NCBI GenBank assembly: GCA_029747585.1
Contig: JAPEVF010000011.1
Location: forward strand, 124,001-188,000
Source: Pleurotus djamor
Lineage: Eukaryota; Basidiomycota; Agaricomycetes; Agaricales; Pleurotaceae
Direction of reading: 5' to 3'
Length of the DNA stretch: 64,000 nucleotides
Shown here: positions 52,127 to 64,000 of the stretch, one piece after another
Position numbering within the stretch: position 1 is the first letter of the stretch
Layout of the letters: every line of letters begins with the position of its first letter
Made by a program: the position numbers and the translations under genes
The notes under the pieces: model-generated
What the model was told of the DNA's origin: nothing
The model's database searches: none
The model's input: only the letters and a program-made list of their open reading frames with translations

Positions 52127-53627
52127 ATGGAGCCTTCGACCTTGAGCTTACAGTCGATCAAATATTCGGGAAACCACCTCGAGATTCTCGATCAACTACT
52201 GTTGCCTCATACTGTTGAGTATGTTGTGGTCGACGCCATTGAGGATGCACACCACGCAATTAAATCGATGAAGGTACTCATATGTCGGATTCTCAGTTGA
52301 ATCGAGTTACTACTAATCGTCTTAAATTGCGCATGTTCATTATAGATTCGAGGTGCCCCGGCCATAGCTTCTCTCGCTGCGCTGGCTGTAGCACTTCACC
52401 TAAATCGTGCTCTGGTGGCAGACCCTCCTCCGGAATTTCTCGCATCGCCAGAGGCTCTCCAAACGCATCTTACTTCTATCTTGGACTATCTATACACTGC
52501 TCGACCCACCGCCGTAAATCTTGGTGCTGCTACGCGTCGCTTGAAACAGAAGTTAGCTACTTCCTTAGTGGCAGATCAAGATATTCGTGCTGTTGTGCAA
52601 GGATTGATCAAGGAAGCCGAACTCGTTTCAGACGAAGATGTAGGTCGGAACAAAGCGATGGCAAAGTGGGGAGGCGATTGGTTGGTCGATCAAGTTAAAC
52701 AGAACGGTGATAGCGGCAAAAATCTGAACGTACTCACTGTATGTAACACTGGTTCCTTGGCCACCTCCGTATGTATCTTCCCCGCATTGCCCCAACTTTG
52801 AAATTTTCTTACAAGCTCATTCTGCTAAAGGGCTATGGAACTGCGTTAGGTCTCATCACCTACTTGCACGAAACAGCTCACCTCGACAAAGCTTATTTTA
52901 CACAGACAGCGCCGTACCACCAAGGATCGAGGTAAGATGCACTAAGCTAGTCCCCCGATCTTAGCTAAATTATTTTTGTAGACTAACGGCACTTGAGCTT
53001 CAAACTCTTCAGATCCCTTCTGTCATGATCTGCGACACTATGGTGGGATCGCTGTTCCAACATCACAAAATACATGCTGTTGGTGAGTCCGACCCTGGTC
53101 TCCAGTGGAGGAGGATCTCATAAATTATATGTTTAGCCGTCGGCGCTGACCGGATAGCTAAGAATGGGGACACCGCCAACAAAGTATACGTATCACGTCT
53201 GACATCATCAATTGAGGCTCATGAGCAAATTTTAGATCGGGACGTACAACGCGGCAGTGCTTGCAGCACGTCATGGTATACCCTTCATTGTCGTGGCTCC
53301 GGTCAGTACTGTAGATCTCGAAGTACCTGACGGATCTGGGTAAGTAATAGTATGAAACACTCTAGTCTCGTACCTTAATTGCTTGCTACTAGGATCCCGA
53401 TAGAGCATCGTCCGCCTCTCGAGGCTTGCTTGGTCCGAGGTGCACTGTATCCCCTGCAGGACAAGGCCCAAGCCGTGGTCATGATCACTCCTCCTGGCCT
53501 CACCGGAATTTACAATCCAAGCTTTGACGTCACCCCGGCTGAACTTATTACGGCAATTGTTACAGAGAAAGGTGTCGCAGTCAAAAAAGACGGAGAGAGT
53601 ATCTTCGATCTCAGCACAATTGTTTGA
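52127..53627 (+). CDS. MRI1: Methylthioribose-1-phosphate isomerase
   Basis: Converts methylthioribose-1-phosphate to methylthioribulose-1-phosphate in methionine salvage; homologous to eIF2B alpha. The product starts [20 protein letters not shown] and has [14 protein letters not shown], then [20 protein letters not shown] after the first intron. Further motifs are [38 protein letters not shown] (with the catalytic cysteine), [31 protein letters not shown] and [20 protein letters not shown], in which the aspartate is catalytic. It ends [20 protein letters not shown] through SIFDLSTIV. Six short introns are present. Length is about the family's 370-390 residues. Confidence 0.95.
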
Positions 53628-53899
53628 ATGCCATAACTTCGTTCCGGGGTTTGAAACAAGATTGTGAGCCTGATTGATCGATCTGACCTCGTAAACCCTT
53701 TCCGCCCTGCAACACTTGCCCGTTTTAAGGCACTTATACTCGAGTTTTGTCCTGCACGTCCCTTGAAAAAAACCCTGAAAACATAGAAAAATAGTCGTTT
53801 GTTGGCTGAGGTTTGGTTTGTCGCCATTCCAACCCGATATTTCCGTTGATCAGTCGTTGCAATAAAGTGAACCCTGATCTAAACTTTGAAATAACCAGG

Positions 53900-55684
53900 A
53901 TGGAGCCCGAACACAAACACTTCGTTGCCGTTCATGGTGGGGCGGGTATACATTCACGAAACTCTGATCAGGCTGTCAAGCAGGCATTGGCCAATGCTTG
54001 CACACAAGCCCTTCTCGACCTCCAGGCCGAAGGTGACCTGAATGCCGCCCTGAATGCGACGGAAAGAGCCATTTGTGTGTTGGAAAACGACCCTTGCCTC
54101 AATGCTGGTGAGTCGTGGCTTGTTTGTGGCTGAGTATACACCTGGACTCTAGGCTCTCATTACCCCTCAAATCAGGTCATGGTTCCAACTTGACGTTGGA
54201 GGGGACAGTCGAATGTGACGCGGCAATTATGGATGGCCAGTCCGGTGACTTTGGTAGTGTCGGGGCTGTTTCAGGTAGGTCGCCTACGTATGCGTCCCAG
54301 CATTCAATCTAACTAACGGGTTCGGCTAAAAATGCGTGTACAGGCATAGCCAACCCCATACAACTGGCACGGCTGATTTTAGAGCACTCACGCATCCCAG
54401 ACCCACTTGGCCGCATTCCCCCCATGTGTGTATTAGTGTATCTCTCAGCTGTGTTCGGACGGGCAGTCTAAAGACCTGTTCTAAGGACACTCGTTTCGGA
54501 CGGTGCCTCGTTCTTCGCGTCCAAGGGTTCTGGGGATCGACGTCCGATCCCGAGGGTGCCTCCGGAATCTTTGATCACTCCTCGAACACGGCGACAATGG
54601 ACCGAGTGGAAGACCTGGTTGGATGCATCGAAGGCACAGGGACACTCCACTGATCAGGCTGTCATCCCGAGGCTTGATGATCAAATGCAAGACACCGTCG
54701 GTGCCGTGGTATGCGATAGCCTTGGCCGCATGGCGTCTGGTGTTTCAAGGTTTACATTCCTTCCTTGAACCTGTCCTCAAGCTAATCTGGTGAATCTCCC
54801 TTTCCTCGGATTTAGTGGCGGTATCTTGTTGAAACACCCTGGACGCATCGGCGAAGTAAGTCGCTAATTCTCATCTACGCTGTCGATTTCCCACTAACAC
54901 TTCGNTTTTCACTTCGGTATCTCAAGGCAGCCGTATATGGCGCTGGGTGTTGGGCTTCCCAGACTCCCCGGGTCCACCGTGCGACATCTGTTGACCGCGC
55001 TTCCGTGGTTTATCCAATTCCAGAAAGAAGCATGGCTTGCAGCGTGTCAGGTATGTTTCTGATCAGCCATCACTTGATGATGTCTCCATTATGCTTTCAT
55101 TGAAAGAGCAATGTACCTCTCCCCTCCCTCATAGCATCGCATTTACTCTATATATACCTTAACGCCGATGCATCAATCCTATACATAGTCATCCCCCCGA
55201 TTTGTTTGTCCGTTCACATCGTTGATTTCATCTATTTTAGGCGCGGGGGAAGGCATAGTCAAGGCGATGCTCGCTAGAAATATTGCCCGAGCACTGACTT
55301 TCGATCGTGATGAGGACAGTACGCAAGACACTGGAGTTGATATTGATGTACACCAAGCTCTGTGGGAGGTGTTGGCGAAGCAGTTCTGTGGTACGTCAAT
55401 GCTGAAGCACTGATGCGTGATTGTACTGATCGCACATCTTTTCCTAGAGGCAAGTCTTGCCCGTGGTGAATCCAACTTGGACGTAGGAGTAATAGTGCTG
55501 TTGCGAGAGCGCGTCTCGCCAACACAGTTCGCAGGTGCGTATAGAACTCCGACTTGAAATGATTCCCTAAATCTTGCCAGTTCGTTTGTGGTGTGCGTTC
55601 ACTACGTCGTCTATGGCAATTGCATATGCATCGTCACGGCACCCCACACCGAAGGTTAGGGCCGTCTCACGTTCCGAAAATTGA
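53900..55684 (+). CDS. Taspase-like Ntn hydrolase (threonine aspartase/type 2 asparaginase family)
   Basis: An autocatalytically cleaved N-terminal nucleophile hydrolase. The start MEPEHKHFVAVHGGAGIHSR carries the family HGGAG motif. LNAGHGSNLTLEGTVECDAA and GDFGSVGAVSGIANPIQLAR follow. The processing site and nucleophile are in DTVGAVVCDSLGRMASGVSS, where the threonine after D becomes the new N-terminus, followed by GGILLKHPGRIGEAAVYGAG with C-W-A. The KHPGR and GCWA elements resemble taspase 1 more than plain L-asparaginases. The C-terminus has GAGEGIVKAMLARNIARAL and ends VRAVSRSEN. About seven introns, several canonical by eye. The physiological substrate in fungi is not known. Confidence 0.88.
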
Positions 55685-55983
55685 CAAATGCTCAACGCGA
55701 CGTAGACCAGGATCCTGAGAAGACCCAAGGACGCGTCTTCCGATCTCCCAATCTACATCACGGCTATTTCTCTGCAATGAAGATCTATTGTTGGTATTAA
55801 TAACTCGATCAATCGAAGGCAGTACAGTTGGTCGATCGGTGCTGGTAATGAAACGGAATATACTCATTATTATAGTAGACGGTGTAGGCGATCGAACATT
55901 TCTGGACACCGGGGGTCATATCAACATCGCATTGGCCGGTTTCGGGGGCTTATAACACCCTGTCGGTGCGCATGTCGCGTTCC

Positions 55984-56878
55984 TCAGTGAGGGGATTGCA
56001 AGGAAGGGTTCTCCATCACAGTGGTCGACTCAGCTGCTTGGTNGGGGGGTATCAGCATCATCTTCGTGGGAAGGACAGTATAGGTTGAACGTACTGGATG
56101 GGTCAGTGGGTTGAGTGGGCTGAGTGGCTTGCACCGGGTTGGATGCAGCGGCGCGCAACTGATCTCGCTGCCTCTCTACGGTGAAGCACTTTTCCTGAAG
56201 CAGACGTACAGTGTTGACATAGGCTTTATGGGTATGTTGGAGGAAGGCTAAAAGAGACAAGGGCTCGAGGGGGAATTGCTCAGGTGGGATGGGAGGTTGG
56301 CCTGCGGGTGTCTGAAGCAGAACGAGATCTTGGACAAAGCTTTTCCACTCTCCAGTGAAGCGGAGGGGACCGTTTCCCTCTCGATAGAGTCCTATATGAG
56401 CCAGTTCTTGGATGAGACTTGTGATATACGCCTCCTTCTCTCCCAATCGCTTCGTCATGGATTTGAGCATTTCAGCAGAGTCAGCCTTGGCTGCGGCGAC
56501 TGCAGCACTCAGCTCCTGAGACGCGCTGATTTGTTGTTGGGAGAACTGATTCTGAAGCGTAAGAATTTTGGCTGCAAGTTCAGCATTATAGACCGATTGT
56601 GGCGATGATTGTGCTCTGAGCTGTTCGTTTTCGAGTTGTAGACGGTGATTAGAGCTGCGCAGGAGGTCGAGCTGCTCTTCACAGGACTTGATTACGGAGG
56701 ATCGTTCTTCTTCTATTAGAGCAAGTATGGCCTCTGCACCACCTTGGATAGCAGGAGACTTTCGAGGCTGTGGAGAACGTCCAGGTTGTAGCTGCGATTG
56801 CGGTGGTTGTGATGGTTGTGGTTGAGAATGAGGAAGTGGTGGTATTTGCACACTCGACGGCCTCGACGAACCTGACAT
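55984..56878 (-). CDS. Coiled-coil protein of unknown function
   Basis: A single exon. The start MSGSSRPSSVQIPPLPHSQP opens a proline/glutamine-rich N-terminus. A coiled coil follows from about residue 45: GAEAILALIEEERSSVIKSC, LLRSSNHRLQLENEQLRAQS and AAVAAAKADSAEMLKSMTKR. It then reads YITSLIQELAHIGLYREGNG with TGEWKSFVQDLVLLQTPAGQ, and LSLLAFLQHTHKAYVNTVRL. If the N at 56043 (next to six Gs) is an ordinary base the protein ends at 56030. If it is surplus, as elsewhere in this assembly, the frame continues HQAAESTTVMENPSLQSPH to a stop at 55984. No family recognised. It is divergent from the membrane-protein gene at 57047, 168 bases away. Confidence 0.7.
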
Positions 56879-57046
56879 TGGGACAGTTGGACACGAATTA
56901 CGTAACACGCAAAAACAATGGTTGTTTGTGCATGTGTGTGCATGGTTGGATGTGACAAGGGCACGTGGTGATGAAGTTGTTCCCTCGAGTCCAACGCGAG
57001 GCCAAATTTCCGATGCGCTTATAATGAGCCTTGCCGTCCCTCGTCC

Positions 57047-57968
57047 ATGCAATCTTTGGTCTCTCCCGCTATATTCTTTGGTCTCGGCGCGCGTCTGTTC
57101 ATCAACATGCTCACTGGCTCAGCAGACTCATCCATACAAGAGTTCTTGCTGCTCGGCGTCTGGGAGGGCGTCGGTGTCCACTGTGCTTTCACCTACTCCG
57201 AGTACGGTCTCATAGCCGCTGTCGGTGTCGTCCTACACCTCTTCGTCGACTTTTCTGGATCCCAGGACCTCCTCAGGTCGTTTTGCACATTCGTTGGCAT
57301 CGCCGCTGGCTTTCTCTCGAGCGAGGTGCTTTCCAACCTATTCGAGGCCAATTCTCGCGACCGTTCCAAGCGCAAATCCTATGGAGATGCACTCGGGCTG
57401 ACGAGCAGCTATGAGTCTCACAGAGACCGCGGAAAGGATGGAAAGAAGAAGGAGCGAGGGAGTTATGACAGTCCTCGTCACAAGGCATTCCGCCAGTCAC
57501 AATCCGACATCACCTCTGTTGATTCCAATTCCGAACTCATACACTTACGACCATCCATGACACCACGCGAGAAGGAAGTGGCTGCATTGCGCGCTCGCGC
57601 CTCCCTCGCTGACAGCGAACGACGACGGTTTAAGGAGGAGAGGAAGTGGGCGGTTTCACAAGGGAATCTTGCACGAGCATCCCAGATGAAGTGGCAGGTG
57701 AAGAAGTACAAGGCTCTGATGGAAAGCTTTATGCGACAAGCAGATGCGCTAGCTGATGAATGTAAGCTCTCTTCTCATCTTCTCCTCGAACTTGCTATTC
57801 ATCCTGTCCATAGCAAACATCACTTTCTCTCCACGGTCGTCCTCCACCGACCACCGGAAAGTTAGCGCACCCGCACAGACCGTGCCAATCACCAACGGCA
57901 ACGGTCAGCTCCATGAAAAGTCACATCACCACCGCCGTCATGTTTCTTCATCCAAACCACACACATAG
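57047..57968 (+). CDS. Membrane protein with basic C-terminal domain, function unknown
   Basis: Two exons, with a GTAAGC...CATAG intron near 57762-57819. The start MQSLVSPAIFFGLGARLFIN leads into an N-terminal region with three or four hydrophobic segments: LLLGVWEGVGVHCAF, YGLIAAVGVVLHLFVDFSG and FCTFVGIAAGFLSSEVLSN. A charged linker follows (SRDRSKRKSYGDALG, GKDGKKKERGSYDS). A helical, very basic segment then appears, REKEVAALRARASLADSERR with RFKEERKWAVSQGNLARASQ and MKWQVKKYKALMESFMRQAD. It vaguely recalls the DUF1771-type helical segments found before Smr domains, but no Smr domain follows. The last exon is histidine/serine-rich. Likely an integral membrane protein facing the cytosol with its tail. 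Confidence 0.72.
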
Positions 57969-58290
57969 AGCTGCTGGCCATGCTCCTTGCTTTGCCTTGC
58001 CATCTTTCGGATGCCTTTAATCACGCATTCAATAATCGAACAACTTCGACGCAACCAACCTCCGACGCGACGGAACATCATAATCGGCTATGCAGAAAAG
58101 CCCATAACATTCATGATAAATCCAAAGTGTAGCTTCTATATACAGAAGCAAGGGGGCCGTAGTTAGTACATGGGCGTCGGTGTAAGATATGCGTATGTAC
58201 AGTATAAATAGATAGCGAAGTTCGGAAAAGGATACGGGGAAGCAACAAGAAAATACCAGATACACAAAATGGATGAAAAAACCCGGAGGA

Positions 58291-61200
58291 CTATCGATAC
58301 GATTTCCCATTGGTCCTTGAACTGGAACTGCTGGAAACAACCATGGAACCATTTGTCTTGCTACCGCTCGCCCCAGAGCGAGCCTTTCGGATCGAACTTT
58401 CGGAGCCAGCTCGCGGAGCGGCCTCCTTCATGACCATCTTCGCGTGGATCTCCTCGAGCTTCGACGCTTTGACTTTTTTGGGCCAAAAGAGTGTTACAAA
58501 TCTACAGGCACAATGGTAAGTTTCACAGTGTAGAGTGGTCCGGGAAACCAAACTTACGTCCAGAGATGACGACGCCACCGTTCACGATCCTCGCCAGCTG
58601 CGGCCTTGGTTGCAAGAACGGCTTCGATACGACGACCGATGGCGGCGAGAGAGTCTTTCAATATCGCGACCTTGTCGTCTCGTGGCATATCTTCACCGGA
58701 GAGTTTCAGCTGCTTCAGCTGCTTCTTGACAGGCCTCAGTTCCTCCTTGGTCATATTTTCGTCCATGGACGGGCTAGAATGAAAGGGGAAATAAGGTCAC
58801 ATACACCCTTAACTCGGATAGTAAACTCACCATTCATCAGATGACTCAGAATCAGTGAAGGTTGGGGTAGGTCGACGCTTACGCTTGCGAGAGCTACCAT
58901 CATCCAATGAGGCCATGGCCTCGCTCTCCGCTCGTCGCTTCGTAGCACTGGAATAAGAGGTAGATGCAGAGGGCATCGGCATCGGCGGTGGCGAGGCCGA
59001 CATCTTGAGAGCTCCGCGACTTCGCAAGGAGCTTTCATAAGAGCGAAGCTTTTCGTCGTGTTCTCTGAGTAGACCAAGGAGGAAGTCGCCGCGGCGTACA
59101 AGGTGGATTGCGTTGGGAATANGCCGACTCGAGGTGTCTTCGCCCTTTCTGCCTTCCTCAAGGAAGAATTTACCAGCCAAAGCGAGTTTCGGGTCCTTTT
59201 GGATGGCTTCCCAATTACCGAAGCCGTATAAGAAGGCACCGACGAGCAACATAGAGTCGTCCTGAGGGCCCCAACGGCCTGACCAGTTGAGAGTGGGACG
59301 AATGTTTTCGATGGGTATGGACCACTTGTAAGGATCGGGGAGTTCAGACAGATGGTTGAAGAGGATGCGCAAATCCCGATTGCGAGAGATGACCGTCTCA
59401 GCGTTAATGTTGCCGACGCCACGACAGGTAACGAGAACAGCTTTGCTCTTCTGAGCGTTGGTGAGTGTCTCCCCAGCAGCTACGCGTGTGCGCTTCTGAT
59501 CTTCGCTGTCCTTAACGGCTTGAGTACATATATCGAGGATCTCGTCAGCAATGTCGAGGATCATGCCCTTGTTTTTATCCTTGAGCTTCGACTCCTCCAC
59601 CTATATCATCGTGAGACCTCGGCTTGACCAAGTTATAAATGTCCGCTTACGATAATGTCGTATCGTTGCCTGATGTCGCCCCATCGCTGCAAGCTTCGGA
59701 TGAGGACGCGAACATCACGCTCCTTGAGTTCCATGGCCTTCTGGCTAGCAGACTTCCGGGTTGGACCAGGTACCTTGGGCTTCTTCGGTGCTGGAGCTGA
59801 AGGAGCGGGGTCGACGTCCATGCCTTCATAGTTCACCTGTGCAGCAGCCCTCTTGCGGTCCCTAGACTCCTGAGCAGCTGACTCCTCAGCCTTGCGGTCG
59901 TTTTCTTCCTGCTCGAATCTTTGTCGTTCGTCCAATGGGATAATGTCTTCCCAGCTCATGTCGTTCTTGACATCGCTGACGGCCGCGAATTGGGCCAAGA
60001 AGCCTTCACCACCCAGAGAGGTGCCACCGTCACCAGCGACCATCGAGGTTTCATGGTCTTCGGCTCTGTTGAGAATGTCGTCGAGATCCATTTCATCTAG
60101 CTTTTTGCTCTGTTGGGAATCATCTTTGTCGAAGCTACGATAGGGAGTGATGAGGTAGACGACAAGATATTTGACGGCGTACGACTTACAGTTTCTGAGC
60201 GCCGTACTTAAGGACCGCATGTAATTCGTCTTTGCTTAGATTATTATCTGGCTTGTGAGGATCTTTCGATGAAGATGCCTTGGAGCTCAGGTGAGCATGG
60301 GACGTGTCCATTTGGTTGATGACTGGGATGGAAGGCTGAGTTATAGGACACGAAGGACAAAGAGGCGCCACTTACTGGCATACTCGAGCACCATCTTCTT
60401 CTTGGCGCGTTCGAGAACATCCTCTTCCATGGTGTCCTTACTGACGAAGCGATACACACTGACATGGGACTTCTGACCAATTCGATGAGCGCGAGCCATG
60501 GCTTGCAAGTCATTTTGAGGATTCCAGTCACTCTGCATCGAGGTGAGTGGGAGGTGAATAAAAGAGCGTGGTCAACCTACGTCGAAGATGATGACGGTGT
60601 CAGCAGTTTCAAGGTTAATACCAAGACCACCAGCACGCGTGGAGAGAAGGAAGGCGAAGTCAGGAGAACCAGGGGCGTTGAAGTGTGCGATCGATTTCTT
60701 GCGAGCATCCGAGGAGACCATTCCATCCAATCGTTGATGGAGGTACCCTCTCAAGGACATGTAGTCACTGAGGATATCTAGCATGCGAACCATTTGACTG
60801 AATATGAGGACTCGGTGACCGTCCTGTCGTAGACGCGCAAGGAGTTTGTCGAGGAGAACCATCTTCCCACTGTTCATCACAAGGCCCTTAAGAGCTTCTT
60901 CGTTGGTTTCCGATCGAGATTCAACACCTTCGAAAAGATATGGGTGGTTGGCAGCTTTCTTGAGTTCCATAGCTAATTTGAATCAGCAACGGGTTCCCAG
61001 AAGATGTAGAAGTCACCTACCGATATTCAATAGACTGATGTTGTTATTCCCGTTCGCACTTTTGATCAGACCTTGGAAGTTCTAAACGGACGTCAATATA
61101 ACCCTCAAAACGATCAAAAGTACATACTTTAGTCAGGATGTTCTTGTACCAGTGCGTCTGTAGAGAACTCATTTCGACACGGAGGATACGCTCGCTCTTG

Positions 61201-63456
61201 GTAGGCAGCGATGTTAGGACATCTCGCTTCAAACGTCGGAGCATCAACGACTCTAGCTGGGCGTGTAGCTCCTTGATCTTTTCCTCGTGATCGGCGTCGT
61301 TCAAATCGAACTCGTTTGTCAGAGCAACTAAAGGGGCGGGGTTATTCACTACGTCAGCAGGGAGGCGGAGACACCACTCACATTTCTCGGGCATGAGGAA
61401 GTGCATCAACGACAGTAGCTCTGATGAAACGACAAGTCTATCAAAACTAGTAGACGACACAAAGACTAGAAACTGACCTTTAACATTGTTTTGCAGTGGA
61501 GTTCCTGTGATAAGAAGTTTCGAGGCAGAAGAAAATGACCTTAGAGCTTCGTACAACTGGCTCTCAGAGTTTTTCAAGCGATGCGCCTATTACCGAGTCA
61601 ACAAACAAAGTATCAACAATCTTGTGAGACACTGACCTCATCAACAGCTAGTGCTTGCCACTTGATCTCACCGAGTTCCTTCGCATCTCTTAGAGTTAAC
61701 TCGTACGTAGTAAGCAGGACGTTCATCTTCAAGCGCTTGTTGGTAGGACCAAACTCATAGTTGCGAATAACTTCTCGTGAACCAGCGGTTCCGATATACG
61801 TGACAACGTTGAGATCGGGAGCCCAGGATGCAAACTGGGATTGCCAGGCAGTTATGGTGGACAGAGGCACTATGACCAAGAAAGGGCCATATTGCCTGAG
61901 CTCGTGGAAGAGGTAAGAGAGGAAAGATACAGTTTGGACAGTCTAAATAAACGCGTTTGATACAATATTCGTAACCGGATTAAGCACTTATGCTTACCTT
62001 GCCGAGACCCATTTCGTCTGCGAGAATTCCATTCTCTCCCTTGCTCCAGATGTAGGCGAGCCAATTGAGACCTGTAAGCTGGAAGTCCTTCAGCTCGCCA
62101 CCCGTCGCCGTAAGGTATTCGGGATCCTTATCGATCTTCTTGAACGTCGGTCGTTGATGTCGCGCATAATTTGTGCTTTTATACGGGAACAGACCTGCGG
62201 CCTCGCGTCTTCGATAAGCTTCAATCTGCTCTTGGGCTATCGGCTTGATCTCCTCTTGCGATTCCCAAGTGCAGTGCTCGTAATTGACGTTCGTCCACTT
62301 GCAAAAGTATTCTATTGATTCGACGCCCTCTCGATGAGCTACGATGCGTTCGACCGTTCTGAAGGTCTCGAGATCTTGACGTTCTCGTTCTCTTTCCAGC
62401 AGGAGGGCTTCGGCATCCTCTTGAGAGAGGCCAGGTGCATGAAGTCGAGCCTGCCACTGCTTGTAAGCCTTGATGTAATTGTCGACGCGCTTAAGACCTT
62501 TAAATCGCTTAAGAAATTCATATGTTTCATCGGTGTTATGGAGATGGGAGAAGTTCCTCCATTTAATATGGTACCGCTATGGAGAAATTCAAAACCTGAG
62601 CGAGCATAAGCGAGTACGAAGTTAGGGGTACATACAACGTTTTCGAACCAAAGATCTTCGGGATCATCCTCTCTTCCTTCATCACGGCTATGGCTCAGGA
62701 CGGCTTCAATCTCGTCCTCTTCCTTCTGTGTTGCCGGGTCCACATAGTACGTCGCCTCTGCCTCGCCTTCATCGAATGTCTCAAAGTCTTGAACGTCGTC
62801 GACATAGTTGGGCACTCGCGTTCCGCGGCTGGAAACCCGAACTTCGCTATCCGAGATCCTCTTTGGCCGCTTTTTCTTTGAACGAGCGCCATAATCTGAA
62901 TCTGAGTCAGATTCTGCGGCTGGAGGTCGGGTGTGGACTATATGGTGTGGTCAACCGGGGCAAGAACGAGCAGATTGTTTCAAAGAGGACATACCTCTTG
63001 GTCGAGACGACGAGGCCACCGAGGATTGCTTCTTTTTCTTTGAAGGTTTCTTGGGTTTGCTGTGATGCTTGGAATCCGCATAGGTATCATCATCATCGTC
63101 TTCTTCTTCCTCGTCGTCGCCCTGGTCATCGTATCCCTAGCAGAGGAGGAAGTAAGTCAGATATTGAGATGGAAAGCGGCGTCTTGAATGCGCCCTACCG
63201 AGTCCTCAGCGCCCTGTGGGAGGGGGAAATGAGCCAAGTAAGGGGTTAAAGGGGAGTCACACAACGCACAGAGTCTCTTTCAGGCTGCTGATATGAGTGG
63301 AGGCCATTGGAGGATGGGCCAGGGANTGGGGTGCTCGACGGCAGAGGGAGAGTCTTCGTCGACGGACTCGCCCTCGGCGTCTTTATTGACGGAGGAGTCT
63401 GAGTCGACCTGCATCTCGTCGTCGTCGCTGTCGTAGTTGAGGTGGAGGGTGGCCAT
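58291..63456 (-). CDS. CHD1: Chromodomain helicase Chd1
   Basis: ATP-dependent nucleosome spacing enzyme acting with elongating RNA polymerase II. The start [20 protein letters not shown] gives an acidic N-terminus; the N at 63326 must be skipped to continue [20 protein letters not shown]. Two chromodomains lie near 62800-62100. The SNF2 ATPase has [16 protein letters not shown] sequence, [20 protein letters not shown], a split DEAH box, [10 protein letters not shown] and [20 protein letters not shown]. The helicase C domain has [40 protein letters not shown] and [17 protein letters not shown]. The SANT/SLIDE-like DNA-binding region ([24 protein letters not shown], then [20 protein letters not shown]) and a C-terminal CHCT domain ([18 protein letters not shown]) complete the protein. 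The N at 59122 behaves as an ordinary base. Many short introns. Confidence 0.96.
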
Positions 63457-63912
63457 TGGGGGGGGACGGTGTGGAGGACGTCGATGGTGGGGGAGGGAAG
63501 GAAGGGGGAATGATTGTTGGCGTTGAGTGACGCTCGCCAACCACAATGATTCACACGGCGACTGGCCCATCGCTACCGCGGCCAGTGCCGAACCCTTCCC
63601 CTTCGTCACCGCCCGTGACGGACTCCGAATACGAAATAACAATGGAAAATAGGGCAGTGAGCAATTTCCCACATTCCCAGGCGTTGATAAAGTGCATTTC
63701 CGTGTTGCGGAGGACGATGGCACCTTCCTAATCAGTGGAGTTTCCCGGGTCTCTCATCGTCAACAATGTCAAGAAATGGCACTTGACCCTCGCCATGAGG
63801 CATCGACAGCGTGACACCCCGCGGGTTAAGGTTACATCAATTATTATAACAATCCATCGTCGCCGTCGTTGCCGACATCTTTCAGCCGTATTTCTCCGCA
63901 ATTCATCACAAC
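63457..63912. other. Upstream region of CHD1
   Basis: No gene was assigned. The minus-strand frame through 63723 is continuous with the CHD1 start, but the conserved acidic start is at 63456, so upstream codons look like leader. The stretch probably holds a divergent promoter shared with a gene beginning near 63913. Confidence 0.4.
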
Positions 63913-64000
63913 ATGCCCCCGTTTAATCTGCGCTTCAGAGCAAATCAGCCCCCTCGCCCCCACGCTGCATGGAACAACCTAGAACGAAACCTGTCACAGC
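63913..64000 (+). CDS. Possible start of a gene that runs off the window
   Basis: An ATG at 63913 opens MPPFNLRFRANQPPRPHAAW and stays open to the last base (29 codons). The residue mix is protein-like and the spacing to CHD1 (456 bases, divergent) fits a gene start, but nothing identifies it. Confidence 0.35.
   Translation, partial: MPPFNLRFRANQPPRPHAAWNNLERNLSQ

Overview
The window is nuclear DNA of a filamentous basidiomycete, most likely an Agaricomycete. Genes are dense, carried on both strands and split by many short GT-AG introns of about 45-65 nt. Several products are typical of mushrooms: an ERT1-type zinc cluster/PAS regulator, a fungal CSL factor, a fused allantoicase-ureidoglycolate lyase and stand-alone GRF zinc-finger proteins. 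Species cannot be fixed from sequence alone. The assembly has scattered Ns. At several positions inside genes the N is a surplus character, and the protein reads through only when it is skipped.

Layout. 0-6.5 kb: the 3' part of an Esa1/Tip60 histone acetyltransferase, a small single-span membrane protein, and a CSL (Su(H)/RBP-J/LAG-1) transcription factor. 6.5-9.6 kb: a gene-poor, N-containing stretch. 9.6-11.3 kb: a conserved-looking protein of unknown function. 11.3-12.8 kb: another gene-poor stretch. 12.8-16.9 kb: a tandem array of three diverged minus-strand genes, each with an N-terminal GRF zinc finger, a serine/acidic/basic middle and a C-terminal coiled coil. 17.2-17.8 kb: proteasome assembly chaperone 4. 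18.2-22.2 kb: the Yak1 DYRK kinase. 22.4-23.5 kb: a PHOSPHO1/2-type HAD phosphatase. 23.6-26.0 kb: TFIIH subunit Tfb1. 26.2-29.1 kb: Golgi protein CASP/Coy1. 29.2-30.4 kb: mitochondrial ribosomal protein S9. 30.6-33.8 kb: Bre1, the H2B ubiquitin ligase. 33.9-36.2 kb: allantoicase fused to ureidoglycolate lyase. 37.6-38.5 kb: HemK/Mtq1 methyltransferase. 38.7-40.9 kb: ERT1. 41.9-42.7 kb: a PRA1 protein. 43.0-43.3 kb: APC/C subunit Cdc26. 43.4-46.4 kb: Pex5. 47.4-48.6 kb: a Crz1-like C2H2 factor. 48.9-51.9 kb: a hormone-sensitive-lipase-family hydrolase. 52.1-53.6 kb: methylthioribose-1-phosphate isomerase. 53.9-55.7 kb: a taspase-like Ntn hydrolase. 56.0-58.0 kb: a divergent pair of unknown genes (coiled coil; membrane protein). 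58.3-63.5 kb: the Chd1 remodeler. A possible new plus-strand gene enters at 63.9 kb.

Most genes are single-copy housekeeping functions in chromatin, transcription, secretion, peroxisome import, nitrogen and methionine salvage. No biosynthetic cluster or intact transposon is visible. Several neighbours share short divergent promoters, some carrying E-box (TCACGTG) or palindromic motifs. The accessory-looking part is 6.5-17 kb, where the tandem GRF zinc-finger family is the best candidate for something not well described.
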